Assembly: GCA_029378245.1 (NCBI GenBank)
Contig: JARKIF010000048.1
Coordinates: 309,005 to 373,004, forward strand
Source of the DNA: Roridomyces roridus
Taxonomy: Eukaryota > Basidiomycota > Agaricomycetes > Agaricales > Mycenaceae
Length of the DNA stretch: 64,000 nucleotides
Direction: 5' to 3'
Each line of letters opens with the position of its first letter. Position 1 is the stretch's first letter. Of the stretch, positions 35,277 through 46,849 are shown piece after piece. The position numbers and the translations under genes are program-made. Below the pieces are notes generated by a model, which was given only the letters and a program-made list of their open reading frames with translations, had not been told where the DNA came from and did no database searches.

Positions 35277-36578
35277 TCAAAGGTAATATGCCGTATCAAC
35301 CCAACTCATCCAATTCTCTCCGAGGACCTGCGCGATGCCGAATGCCGCTGCGGCAGAGGAGCCGAGTTGCGTCGCGAAGCTCGCACGGGTACCGGCGGAG
35401 CCAGGTCCTGAGGCACAGAATTCAACGGTTTGAAGGACCTCATGGAAACCAAGAGAAAACGAACCAGTACTATTGAATTCAGCGAACAACACCCCGCTGG
35501 TGTTCGGATCACTCGCGGACCAGATCTCCCACCCGGCGGGATTGATGATGGCGCTGAGGATGCAGGATATGTATACCACCCTTCTGCATGTCAATAGCTG
35601 TGTTTAAAAACTGCAACCTGACTGACTGTGCTTGCGCGCTCCACGGCCGCCCTAAAAACACTTGGCCCGTCAAACTCAAGTCCCCACTACTTGTGATATT
35701 CGACTGGTTGATGACGAAAAGGCTCTCTGGAGCAGTGTCTGGGCCGTCCGCGGTAATAGCTCCGGGCGCGGTGGAAGCTATGGTGCAGCGATGGAAGAAC
35801 GCGTGTCCGTTTTGTCCGAATATGTAGTCCACGGCGCCGGAGATGTAACAGCCGCTGTAGAATTGGACACCTTTTTCAGCGCGGAGGGTGTCCTGGAAGC
35901 TGTTCGACTTGGTGAGGCACGGCGAAGGCAGGGCAAAACTCAAGGTCTAACCCATAAAGACCCACAGCGTAGAACCCGAGATTGGTGCCATAACCCGCGA
36001 TGGCGAGAGCCTGCGAACCTGAACCAAACTAAAACTCTGTGATTGTAATTGGTTGATAATCCAGGAGAAGGAAGACGCACCGTGTTCACAACATCGATAT
36101 TGTACAACGCGACGTTGTTCTTGTCGATCCGTAGCGTCGCAGACAGGTCACCACCTCCGACTAGGCTTTGAGAGAGATTGAATTGGAGACGAACGGAGTT
36201 GGCGTTGAAGTCCATCGTGTTCGTCGTGTATCCAATTATCTAGGCTTTACTTCCGCAACATAGTCAATTTCAGGGTAAATATATATACCGTCAAATTTCC
36301 TGTCCGTGTAAGATGGACCTGCTCGGTGTAGGTACCTGCATCCGGGTAAGTTTATAAAGGTTAATTAGATGTGTCGAGGCTTGACCAGGATAGATGAAGA
36401 TAGTCTGGGTCGAGGCATCAGCGGGTAAGGAAGTGACGGCGGCTTGGATGGTGCTGAATTCGCCGGCCTCGGTGTCTGATCCTCTGACGACGACTGCGCC
36501 CGGAGGCGGGGCTGTCCGCAGCGTGGACGCAAGTGCACCAACGCTGAATAAGAGCAGCGCGAGGAGCGTGATGAGCAT
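35277..36578 (-). CDS. Secreted pectin methylesterase (CE8)
   Basis: Exons: 36386-36578, 36289-36335, 36081-36239, 35952-36028, about 35590-35899, and 35277 to about 35550. Introns 1-4 are 49-52 bp and in phase. A signal peptide opens the protein (MLITLLALLLFSVGALAS). CE8 motifs are present: FQDTL, then GAVDYIFGQ with the catalytic Asp, and VFLGRPWS with the conserved Arg and Trp. The enzyme would remove methyl esters from homogalacturonan in plant cell walls. The join between FLNTA and SAIINPAGWEIW is odd: the two frames are offset by one base with only about 40 bp between them and no normal intron. So there is either a very short intron or a frameshift. If it is a frameshift, the last quarter is lost but the catalytic core remains. 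Confidence 0.82.
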
Positions 36579-38970
36579 GGCGGCTTTGTGAGTATGGCTG
36601 TATGAGCGACCCTGTGTTATAGCCCGATGGCAGGGTCATCGGTCAATCAACGCCCCACGAGACCCACGCTACGAGCCAATAGCAGCACCGCCGGCGTGAT
36701 GTCTCCGAAGATTCGCTGTGATTCTTCCGCAACGGACCGGGAGAGAATTCCATGAGGCCGATCTGTCCAGTCAAATCCGTCCTTGATCAACTGATGATTC
36801 AACCGTGGCATGGCATTAGCCGTTGCAACTCGGGGGTCGATTTGGACTGACTGAACGAGCCCGGCAGGGAGCCGATGGCAGTCAAGACATATAAGTAGTT
36901 CTGGTACGAAAGGTGGTTCGCCCATGTCGACGGAAAAAGTAGTTTCGCTGGAAGATTCATTGATAGGGCCAGTCTCGGATCGAAGTAGGGAGTTAGTGGC
37001 GTGGCGGGCTAATAAGTAGGCTGTAAAGGATTTCTTGTCGGGCCGGCGCCGCTAACTCAGCGTTGAAGTAACTATCGACTGGAATGAGTTGACTGCCACG
37101 CGCTGAGTGAAAGAGGCACCATGATATCCCGAATATCAGTTGAAGGGACCTACCTACCAGTGCCGATGGATTAGGCCATCATCCGTGGCGATGGCAAACG
37201 CTGAGTTCGACAGCAGGTGCCTGAGGTTAGAGCCTGGTGCATCGTGTGGATCGTGGTTAAACCGCTGCATTCAATTTGATAATTTCAATAGTACAAAATC
37301 AGGGCTCACTCACCACACGAGGAATGAACGTTAATGAACATTGGCGGTGGAGACTAATAAGAACTAACCTTGAATGTCCAATCGAAGCTGGTCTCGAAGC
37401 TTGAGCAACCAAAACTTATGTAGGTGATACACATCTCTCTCTCATGGCCAGTCTCGACTCGAACGAGAGCGTTCGTGTAAGCAGAACGGATGGGCCATGG
37501 GTATCTAGTGTAGTCGGCCCTGTCGATATATATTCGTTATCAGGGAACGGTTCTGGAAAATGGCCGTGTTCACAAGAGGAGCCGATTCGAAAAGTTAGGA
37601 ACAGAAAAACCGTAGATCGCCTGTCGCCCAGCTTGATGGCCAGCATGAAGGGATTCCGTTCGAAGACCATCCAATCGTAAAAAAGCGAACTTTACGAGTC
37701 GCGCCACCCGCGAACCTCGACTCGAACGAGATGACTCGCGCGTCGGGCGGATAGGAAATTTATCCGGTCTCTACTAGATCTGGGCAGGAAGTTGACCGTC
37801 ATCGGGCGTTGAGTGCGGAAGAGAGGTGGTCGTGGTAAATAGGCAAGTTGTATTATCCCCCAGTGGGAGAAATAACCCATCGGGCAAGAATCCCTGCTGG
37901 ACGCGGCGACCCAATGTATGGTACAGAACGACTTGAATGACAGCCTTGGACGAGAGAAGATGGAGCACGCCATGTAGACTGTAGGAAGAAAAAGAAAAGC
38001 GATTGCCACAATGCCAAGTCCAGCCTTCGAATCGAACGAGGGAGTTTCTCACGATGGCGAGAGTCCATAGAGAATTCTGCACGTATGTAGAGCCGAGCCT
38101 TTCCGTTAGACGCAAGTTATCCTGGGTTGCGCATGGAATTAGCCGCTAGCAAGCATGAGGCCGATTTGGATTTGGTCCAACCTCTGTAACAGCATCTCAT
38201 CTATATTTGTGGAAGCAGACGTACAATTTGGTCCCGTTGCTGCGCTCCAGCACCCCGCGATAGTAAGACGCATTCGAGTCAATGACAATGAGTCCCATCA
38301 GGAGAATATTGATATGGATGGAGAGTCGCGCATTTGGCCAAGATTGACCGCCTCCGACATGAACCATAATCATTCGTGCAAGAAATTCGTGTGGCCAACC
38401 ATCAAGTCAACCTTCACAATTGAGTCGGCAAGAGCGAGAATTCCACTGCCGTGGGACGTATACGTGTGGATAGTTCTGCGTTGTTCAACTGACTAGGTTG
38501 CCGCTCCCATTCGGCAGCGAAATGAGCCTCTGTGAACCCGAATTGAAATCGTGAGGGCGGTGGCAGACATCCGTCTAGAGTGGTGACTGTAGACATCAAG
38601 CTCGAGTAAGTTGAACGCTTTTACGGCGCTCAGGAGTAAATATTCGTCGTTTCCGGCCAGAAAGTTCAAAAAGCACCGAATGAGAATTGGAGTGGTGGAA
38701 GATTGCAAGCCTTGAAGCGGCTGCGAGGTTATCGCGGGTGCCATCGAGCGGAGAACTACAAATTTGTGGCCAAGTTGGACTGCCTGCGGGAGACCTCATG
38801 GACAGCTGGAATCATTGCGACGCGTAGTCTCCAGATCAGGATGAAGATAGTTGAACTTCTGTAATCCTGAGCGATTCGACAAGTCCGGTCGGTAGACTCT
38901 GAATGGAGAATGTCGCACTTGGTGTCAACATTCCTCGTGTCGGCCATGAGCCATAGACCAAGTATCAGAC
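36579..38970. other. Intergenic, no supported gene
   Basis: Promoter side of the pectin methylesterase gene, then short open frames only. 36735-36815 belongs to a small dispersed repeat (see its entry). I see no RNA gene or transposon end. Confidence 0.4.
36735..36815 (+). repeat. Dispersed repeat, copy 1 (other at 60604-60685)
   Basis: Shares GAGGCCGATCTGT, then GTCAA.CCGTCCTT, GATCA..TGATGATTCAACCGTGG with 60604-60685, about 75% alike by eye. Nature unknown. Confidence 0.5.
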
Positions 38971-40870
38971 TTGTCATATTGGCGTGCCAAATTGGCTTGC
39001 GCCCCTTAGCGGAGTTTGAAATTGGCTTGGCGGGCGGGGGCGGGGGCGGGTGTGGCTTGGGCGTGGCTTGTGCCTGCTAACCAACCGAATCCTATGTATG
39101 TCCTCTCCTCCTGCCTCCCCATTGCCACCAGCACCTCACGTTGCCATCACCATCACCATCACCGTCGACTAACTCACGTGGCCGAATTCGTTCAGCCCAT
39201 GCTGGACACTCCATGCGACCGACTTCGCATTTTTGACCACGTTACACCTCCCTTCAGCTGAGCGCTACTTGGCCAAATCCCCGATACTTGAGCATTTCCT
39301 GATGCGCATATGTTCAACGTTCAAGTTCAGTAACGCGCCTGAATTCGGGCGTGGCCGTGGGGGAGCTTGGGATTGGCCTGTGCTCTTTCAACATTAGAAT
39401 TACTCATCGCCGACTCACCGGGCAAGTGTTTTGTAATTATCTCATCGACAGTAGTTACTATAGTACTTAGTTGCACACAGGTTTCCGTTTCAACTTCGCC
39501 GAGCCGCCCGACGCAATCCCGAGAACCCACCGCATTATGATAGAAACATGGGGCAACAACTGGTCGTAGTGGCACATGTCATTCCTTTGGCCAGCGTGGG
39601 CGTGGACGTGCGAGTCTTGCTGCGCTCATCGTGTACATCAACCGTAGTGCGGCACGCTGGAGATTTGTGCTCAGAATATCGTCTTCTGTTTTTCAAGGCA
39701 GAGCTAACATAGCCAATCGAACTCCGCCCGCTCCGGGCTGGCTGTTTCCTCCGAGTCGGCGTTCGCCGTTCAATTTGCGTGCAAACAAGTACGAGCTTGA
39801 AGCCACTTTAATCAGCAGAAGGGCCATGTTATGAGTCGTGTAGATTGTTTCCGGAAGCCACACTTGCATACGATACGCAACTTTGACTGAAATCGGCCTC
39901 CCCGCCCATTTGATGGCAGGCGACAAATTGGCTTGTGATCGAACCTGGCCTGTTCAACTTTGCACATTGTGCAACACAATTCAAGCTGATTTTTGTCCCA
40001 AAATCTCTGAGGGGGTATTAAGCTCACAATGGGTCAACAACATCCAGGTTATCCCAACAGTTCGTCGAAATTTGGCCACAAGCCAGTCCACGCCCATTTG
40101 GATGGCATCAGGCAAATTGGCTTGTGTGCGGTGAATCACAAAAATGCCATTTCACTGGGCATTTCGGGTCCTGGGAGACACTGACAGACACCTATGAGCT
40201 CTCTGGGATAAATCTCGACAAAGTTGACACCATTTTTGAGTCAAAAATCCGCTTTCTGCCACAGTTACCTGTCTCGGTCGCCCCGATGAGCAAGGTCAGC
40301 AGTCTTGACGGGCCAAATAAGCTCTGGGGCATCTCCCATAGGCCCAGTGAGTACACCGAATGAATTGTTGCGGCATTTCCATGTTCAAATGTGTCGTTGC
40401 TTGACAGGCAGAGTCAATTCAACCAATGTGAGTGTATTCTGGTCGCTATTAGGCATTTCATAGAATAATCAAGACGTGTCGGGTTGCAGGGACCCACATG
40501 CCTTCACTGAACCTCGCAAGCGAGCCGTCGGGTGAGATTTGAGCGACATGCGACGGTTATTACTTGACGTGGAACATGCTTTGGTACGTTGAAGGACGCT
40601 GCCGTCAGGAAAACACTACCATTAGCAAGGGGGTGGTCGGAGGATGGATATTCACCCCAAGGAACAAGCAGGATGGCCTTGAGGAACGTGCAATACACGC
40701 AAGCCGAGTTCAAAATTTGGCTTGGTAAGAGGCGACAAATTGGCTTGCCAAGCCAACAAATTGGCGTGCACGCCAATCAGCCGGGCGGGGGCGGGTGATC
40801 ACACCAAAATCCCCGCCCCCGCCCGATACAAGCCAGTTTGCGCGGGCGCAAGCCAATATGTCCCGCCAAA
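38971..40870. repeat. Cluster of AATTGGCTTG motifs with palindromes and GC boxes
   Basis: The motif AATTGGCTTG or a one-base variant occurs near 38993, 39029, 39933, 40113, 40712, 40736 and 40758, and inverted near 40845. Around it are GGGCGGGGGCGGG boxes. The block 40741-40858 is dense in palindromes: GGCTTGCCAAGCC, the perfect 18-mer ATTGGCGTGCACGCCAAT, a hairpin of GGGCGGGGGCGGG with CCCGCCCCCGCCC, and TTGCGCGGGCGCAA. No gene is supported in this range. Confidence 0.6.
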
Positions 40871-43396
40871 AAGTGAACTCTCGACCAAGTATGTAGCCAG
40901 CTGCTGACCGATCCAGTTGAGTCGGCCTTGTGTACGAACCGAGAGCCCAGGAGATGCATGTGTCAGTTTGCTCGAGATTCGGGTGCAAGACGATGAAGCG
41001 GAATCCCAATCCATTCAGGAAGGGCAAGTGCAAGTGCGATCCTAAGTCTCGTTACCAAGCAGGGAGTCTTAGCAGGCAACCGGGCGGCGCAAGATTTCAG
41101 ACACGCAGGGAGATTTGGTGCCGTCATTCGTATAGGAAAACGAGTCTCTGAGGCTGTATCAAGTCCCTTAGGTCGAGAGCACGGTGGTGTAGCCGGCGAG
41201 AAAGCTGTCAATGAAATTGGGATGGTGGAAGATGGCAAGCCGCTGCGTGTTACGTCAGCGAAATCAGTCTTTCTCTTGTCTTCCCATAAGCTCTTCTACG
41301 CCTTGTCTATGCCTCCCTGCTTGCCCCTTGCTCAATGTGGCCCTAGTCTTTCACTCCGTCCATTCCCAAAGCAGCCATCTCCCCTGTACAACCGAGAGGT
41401 CGTGCAATGTCGCTCGCTATCAAGTCCGTCCGGTATCCTCAACAATGAGCACCGTTTTCGGCTCTTCGAGGCGTACAGAGCCCGTGGCTAGAGTGGGCCT
41501 CCCATCATTTAACGCTGTTGAGGGTTACCGATCGACGCCCAGACCTCGTTGGGCCACCGATAACAAAGGGTCGAGTCATGAGCCTGGGACGGTCGTCCAA
41601 GCGGGTGCGTTATATACTCCAAGCACACTGTGCTCTGTCCCTGACATTTGTATTAGATTCTCGGCGCCATCGCTTGCAAAAAGCATCCACTTTTGCCTAC
41701 CCGTCGCCGCCCGGTAGCATCATCCGTGACATCCACGCCGATTATCTGCGCAATGCACCACACGCGACGTGGCGAGTGAGGCAGCCATATCTTGAGTATG
41801 GCGCAGCTCTGATATCCGTCGTCCAGTTCTCTAATCCATTTTCAAGCTCATCCCAAGCTCATCCACATGCTCGTCGTCGTCGTCCTTTGCGCGCCTGGCT
41901 TTCCCCGTCTCTCGTGCGCTGCCGATGCTCATTGCTATACTGTTTGCCCAGACGTGTCCCGCAACGGGCGTAGCACTCAGAATGAAGAAGACGGACGGCG
42001 ATAAGCTCGATCTCGATTTGTGGATCGTCTGCATATTCAAGCCCGAATGGAGGTTACCAAGCTTGAGACAGCCAGCTGAGGACGGACACCTTTCTGTACG
42101 TACTCCTCGATTCAATGTCCGTGCGTCTGCTATTGGATATCGTATGATCCCAGCTTTCTCTGACTCGGACTACAGCAAACGCTCTTCTTTGGAGTGATGA
42201 CAAGGCGACTGTAGTCGGGCACCTTCCTCCCGCCTCTGACCTCCCTTCGGCCTTGTCCATCCCACTCGACGTCGTCGCTTCCCTCGTTCTCGGGGCGTAG
42301 CGTATTCCCATAGCCCTTTCCCTCCGCAACGGGAATCCATCGCGTCCGGAGCAGCTGGAGCCAGTTTACGCCGGTCGTGGTCAGGACGACCGATACGGGG
42401 AGGCTGATTCCTCTGCACTCCCTCTCGGCGTCGTGTCCTTGAGCCTGTGACGTGCCGAGTCGCAGACTGCGATAAGCGACGACGGTGTGTGTCTTCGCCC
42501 TCCCAGCCACTTCGTGATCTTAATACTCCTCTGCAGCGTTTGCCTTTCACCCTCCGTTGACGATCCCATCATGTCATTGCGTACCAACGCGGGTCCTCCT
42601 CGCTGGTGACCTTAGTACGTGTCAGTAGCTGGAGGCGGCGTGGCGTGATGTCACCAGCGAGCCATTTTGTACTACTGCGCGTACTTGGCGTCGCAGGGTC
42701 GCCCTAGACGCGGTATCCTTTCCCCGGGGAGGTGCCCTCCTCGCTTTTCCATGCTCGGCTTTGCTGCTGCCTCAATCCTCCGCGTCCATCCCCGAGTCGC
42801 AGAACGGGAGACAAATGTCCAGCGCTCAGCGACGTTCCTCTCCAGCGTGTGTAGCGATGGTGATGGTCCCAAATCGCCTGTTACGGGCGACTACCCTTTC
42901 TCGGTCCTCTTCGCCTTACCCTAGTCCCAAACGGCTGGCGTATCTCCTCCCCTCCTCTGATTTTCCTCCTTTCCTTGCCACCCGCATGCTCGACTGCTAT
43001 TGAGTGGCAGTGCACTGCTTGGGAAGACAGACGTACATGGCACATGGGATGGGAGGACGAATGCGCCAAGGAGGTGCAGGCGCAGTTTCTTGATGTCAGT
43101 AGCGGGTCGTCTGGACTGCTGTGGCTGCACCGTGCCTGTCCGTGGCATACTTGTGCCGCTTGCTGTGTTTCCGCCAGAGCTCGCAGGGCTGGATCATACG
43201 CTCCGGGTTGAATGGGCGTCCGTCATACCAGCGCACTTACTTTACTTGTGTGATTACTTGACAAAATTGTACCGGGAGACCTCTTTTATCTTGATAAAGG
43301 ATGGAAATGCCGAGTGAGCCGGACGATGTCATCATGACTCAATCGGAGCCCTAGTCGGACGCGTCTTTGTAACCTGCCACTGTTCTTCGCACTCGC
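40871..43396. other. Unassigned region upstream of an F-box pseudogene
   Basis: Several open frames of 100-170 codons exist on both strands (41211-41717, 41518-41973), but none shows a domain, splice support or consistent composition. I do not call a gene. Confidence 0.35.
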
Positions 43397-46300
43397 ATGG
43401 CTTGCTCCATCGCACCCCTTCCGTTCTCTTCCACCGATGACCTCCCCGAATTCCCTATCAGCCGCCGTCCTTTCCCGCCGTGGGACTTGGAAATCTGTGA
43501 GTCACAGACAAGCACAGACATCTTGCAGACATCGGACGGTGTCCTATTCATCCAATCCCAGTGAACTATGTGACCCTCGACACATGGACCTCGTTGCGTG
43601 TCCCAAAGTCCAAAGCCTTTGAATACCTCAGCATGTTCCCCAGCATGCATCTGGATATCATCCTCGAGGTCCCTCCAGAGTCGATTTCCTGCACCGCGCT
43701 AAAACTAACCCCCGTTCGCAGGTCTTCAGCCACCTCCACCCACTGGACCTCCTCAGCGCTGCCCGGTCTTCCCATGAATTCCGCGATCTGCTCCATTCGC
43801 CGACCGCCGAATCCACTTGGCGGAATGCCTTCACGGGCAATGGGAGTGTCGAGCATCCGGTGCCTATGCCGACGCCGCCTCCTAAATCAATACCCACCGC
43901 GCGTCTCTGGGCGGCTCTGATATACGGACACAACATCTGCGACGTATGCCTGAATCGTTCTCGTCAGCCACTTACTAACGCCATACAGCAGTGTGGTGCA
44001 TCGGAAACTGTGCCGGATTTCTACCTCTGGCGGAGGCTTTGTACCGGGTGTATGAAAAATCTGTGCGTCGCGTCGTTTTGTTGACTTCTTCTCATCTGGT
44101 GCACGGAACGTCCAGGCTACGCTCTCGGCCACGAAATCTACAATCTCATCCCCAAAACCACCCGCTATGGTACGACTTCATTACCCTGTATCGTTTGTTT
44201 CCGAGTCTGACGTTCCTAGTTGGGGAGGTTCTAGAGGGATGGGAAGATCCTCCACAATTCGATCCCGCTGAGGGTACAGCCATCCTGGAGCGCTACGAGC
44301 GCTAGAAGTCCGCGGACGACCCCACCGAATTGAATCACTTCATGGAGTCACAGAAGGCCGTTGTTGAAGAGATTGAGTCCGTGAGTCTAGCTCATCCGTC
44401 GCTGCTGCATCGTCGTTTAAGATTTCTTCAGGCTGCGGATAAGTGCATCAAGTGGACCAATAAGTTGATGGAGGCCCTCGACTCTCGGTATGCGCATTGG
44501 CGTCCGCGGATCCTCTCCAGGTACATATTCCCGTTCAAGTCATACGCAACTCACTCCCTTCCCAAGGGTGGAGAAGCGACTCTTGAAAGATGGCTGGGAC
44601 GAAGAGGACATCGAGGAGGCTTCATGGAGCTACCGCGAGACTATTCACCTCCACAGGGTACCCGCTGTCAGCCGCAGATGTACGTCTCATTTCAAAATTT
44701 CAAGCCGTATGCAATCTCACTCATCTCTCACAGTTTGGCCGCGTATACGCTCCTTCATCATTCCCGAAGTCTCGGCGGCGTATACACGATGTCTGGAAGC
44801 AGAACGGCGCATTCTGATCTCGGAACGCAAATCCGTGATAAAACATGAGGCCCTCCACACCCTCAGCACGCCCGTCCCCGGCTCAAGCACCATCTTCTAC
44901 CCGCCGCCGCACACAATTTGCGATTTTCCTGGTTTCATACCGCTGATAGACGACCCCTCCGATGATCCGCTGGACCCGGACGACCCACGTCTCCTCAGCG
45001 CGTTGGGAGAAGCTGTGGGGGTGGTGGACAAGTGGTGGCTCGAGCAGAAAGCCCTCCTCGCTGCGCTGTTTCCTGCTGGGACTGGCGAGGACGTACTCAC
45101 CCTCGCCACCTCCGTGTTCCGCATTCCCCTCTGGAACTGGGACGGCCCGCTTCGCTGTGCGGTTGTAGTCGGTTGGTCCGGCACGCGGCAGTATTTGCAT
45201 TACTTTGAGTCCGGCGCACCTGTACTTGAGGGTCGTGTGTGGGAGGTGGAGCTTTGCGAGCGGGGCGCTATCACGGCGCAGTACCTCGTGGGCTCTCTGG
45301 GGCTACGGCAGGCTGAAAATGTTACAGAGGCTGACATGGACCGTATGAGTGCGCGCTTCGTGTGTGCACAGTGTCCTATCGTCAAGCCAGGACGGGCTGC
45401 GTTCCCTTGGCGTGAATGTGTGCGTGTTCCTCTCTCCTCCTTTCATATGGTAAATTGAACTGCAAACAGATTGAACATGATGTAGGACGCAACGACCAGG
45501 ATCCAAACTCCCACACCTTCCCTTCGTGGTTGTTGCTCTCTGCCGTCGCAACGCAAGATGTCCTCAGACGCGAGGGCGATGAACATTCTACCGGGAAAAT
45601 CCCCCACTGGCCTTGCGCCGTCGCCGTGCCGGGACGTGGCGGTGCAAATTCGTGTGTTTCCCTCCATGAATTTCTTCAACCATCACCCATCTTAATTCAG
45701 AACTGGACCTGCATGGACCATTGTCTTCCAACCATCATACATCAGATACCCCCGACTCCGGCGCGCCTTCCTCAACGAAGCGGGTGTACACCCCGCCATC
45801 ACTGCATTCCGCCGGGGTGTAGGCACAGGGTTTGCCTATGGGGATAGGCACAGGTAGGCAAACTCACCTGGTTTTCACGTTAATCTGGCCTCTGAGGGGC
45901 TGAAAGAGCTGGTGACCTTGCTCTGGAGGTCCGCCAACCGCTCGAATTTATCCAGGGTTCGGTTGAATCGAGTTTACAGCAAGCTAAATCTCACGGCCGT
46001 CAATTTCGGCGCTGCCAGCGGATTTAAGGCTCAGCGGCACACCGGCGCGATTTATGTGATTTATTTTGGACTCTCGGCTATGGGTGATCATAGCAACCAA
46101 CAGGCGACACAGTGTTCCGCCCCAGAGCTTGTGAATAGGTTGTAGTGAGCACGAGAAAGGCGGGGAGACCAGAAAAGGAGGGTCATGTAGGCACAGCGTA
46201 GGCAGAGGGTAGGCTCAGCTAGGCACAGTTTTGGTTTTCGGGCCTAGGCACAGCCGAAATTGATGTGCCTAGTGGGGCAGGCACATGTCGGCACAGCTAG

Positions 46301-46548
46301 AAATAGCTCTGCCTACACGGTCGCGGAATGCAGTGCATATACCGGTGTAAACGATGTGCGGCGGATCGGCCCCCGAATGTGAAACTCTTTCCGAGGCGGT
46401 CGATTCAAGCGCATGTGGCTGATAGGTGAGTTTTGCGCATTGGTGGTTGGTTGATTTCGGAATGTTGATTGTGTGAATATTCAGGCATTCGGTGAACGCG
46501 CCCGGGGAGGAGGATTGGACGAAGGAGGAGTTGTTTGAGGCGCCCTAG
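43397..46548 (+). pseudogene. F-box protein gene 1, interrupted by a CACTA-like element
   Basis: The reading runs through 43397-43496, 43562-43668, 43722-43943, 43989-44062 and further exons to a stop at 46546-46548. The F-box is MHLDIILE plus VFSHLHPLDLLSAARSSHEF, split by an intron. A zinc-type pair follows (CDQCGASE, CTGCMKN), and another pair near the end (YRCKRCAADRPP). Lesions: the join after CMKN needs one extra base; an in-frame TAG stands at 44303-44305 in LERYER, with the same frame continuing as KSADDPTELNHF; and the 536-bp element at 45800-46335 interrupts the exon reading VHPAI before YRCKRC. Without the element and one CAT the frame is continuous. F-box proteins recruit substrates to SCF ubiquitin ligases and are hugely expanded in agarics. 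Confidence 0.75.
45800..46335. mobile_element. CACTA-like non-autonomous transposon, family 2
   Basis: The termini are CACTGCATTCCGC and its inverse GCGGAATGCAGTG, followed inward by TAGGCACAG-type repeats at both ends. CAT flanks it on both sides (3-bp target duplication). It is 536 bp with no transposase. The first 11 bases equal those of the family at 24619 and 47569, while the subterminal repeats differ. That suggests related families moved by one transposase. It lies inside an F-box coding exon. Confidence 0.85.
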
Positions 46549-46849
46549 AACATGGCTCGCGGCGAGTCGTATTTCCTATTCGAACCTATGTAATCATACA
46601 CTCTTTGACGCAGGTGCTGAATACTTTGGGGGCCATTTTTCTTCATCCCGATTTGGAACACGTCCCTCACATCCGACAAAGTTCGGACGGTGTTCCATAA
46701 TAACGACCGAACTCTGTAGAATGCAAGCGCTGGACTCTTCCTTTGCTAAGTAGTATGTAGCGTATACAAATAGGTTGAATTCATCCCTATTAATCGTACT
46801 ACTGACCCAACTTCCAACAATCACTACCCATACTATACGACAAGTTCAT

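Noticed and set aside
44521..44567. tRNA-like fragment (ACGCAACTCACTCCC) in an F-box intron
   Set aside because: Only 15-16 bases match and there is no T-arm or pairing end; probably a remnant or coincidence.
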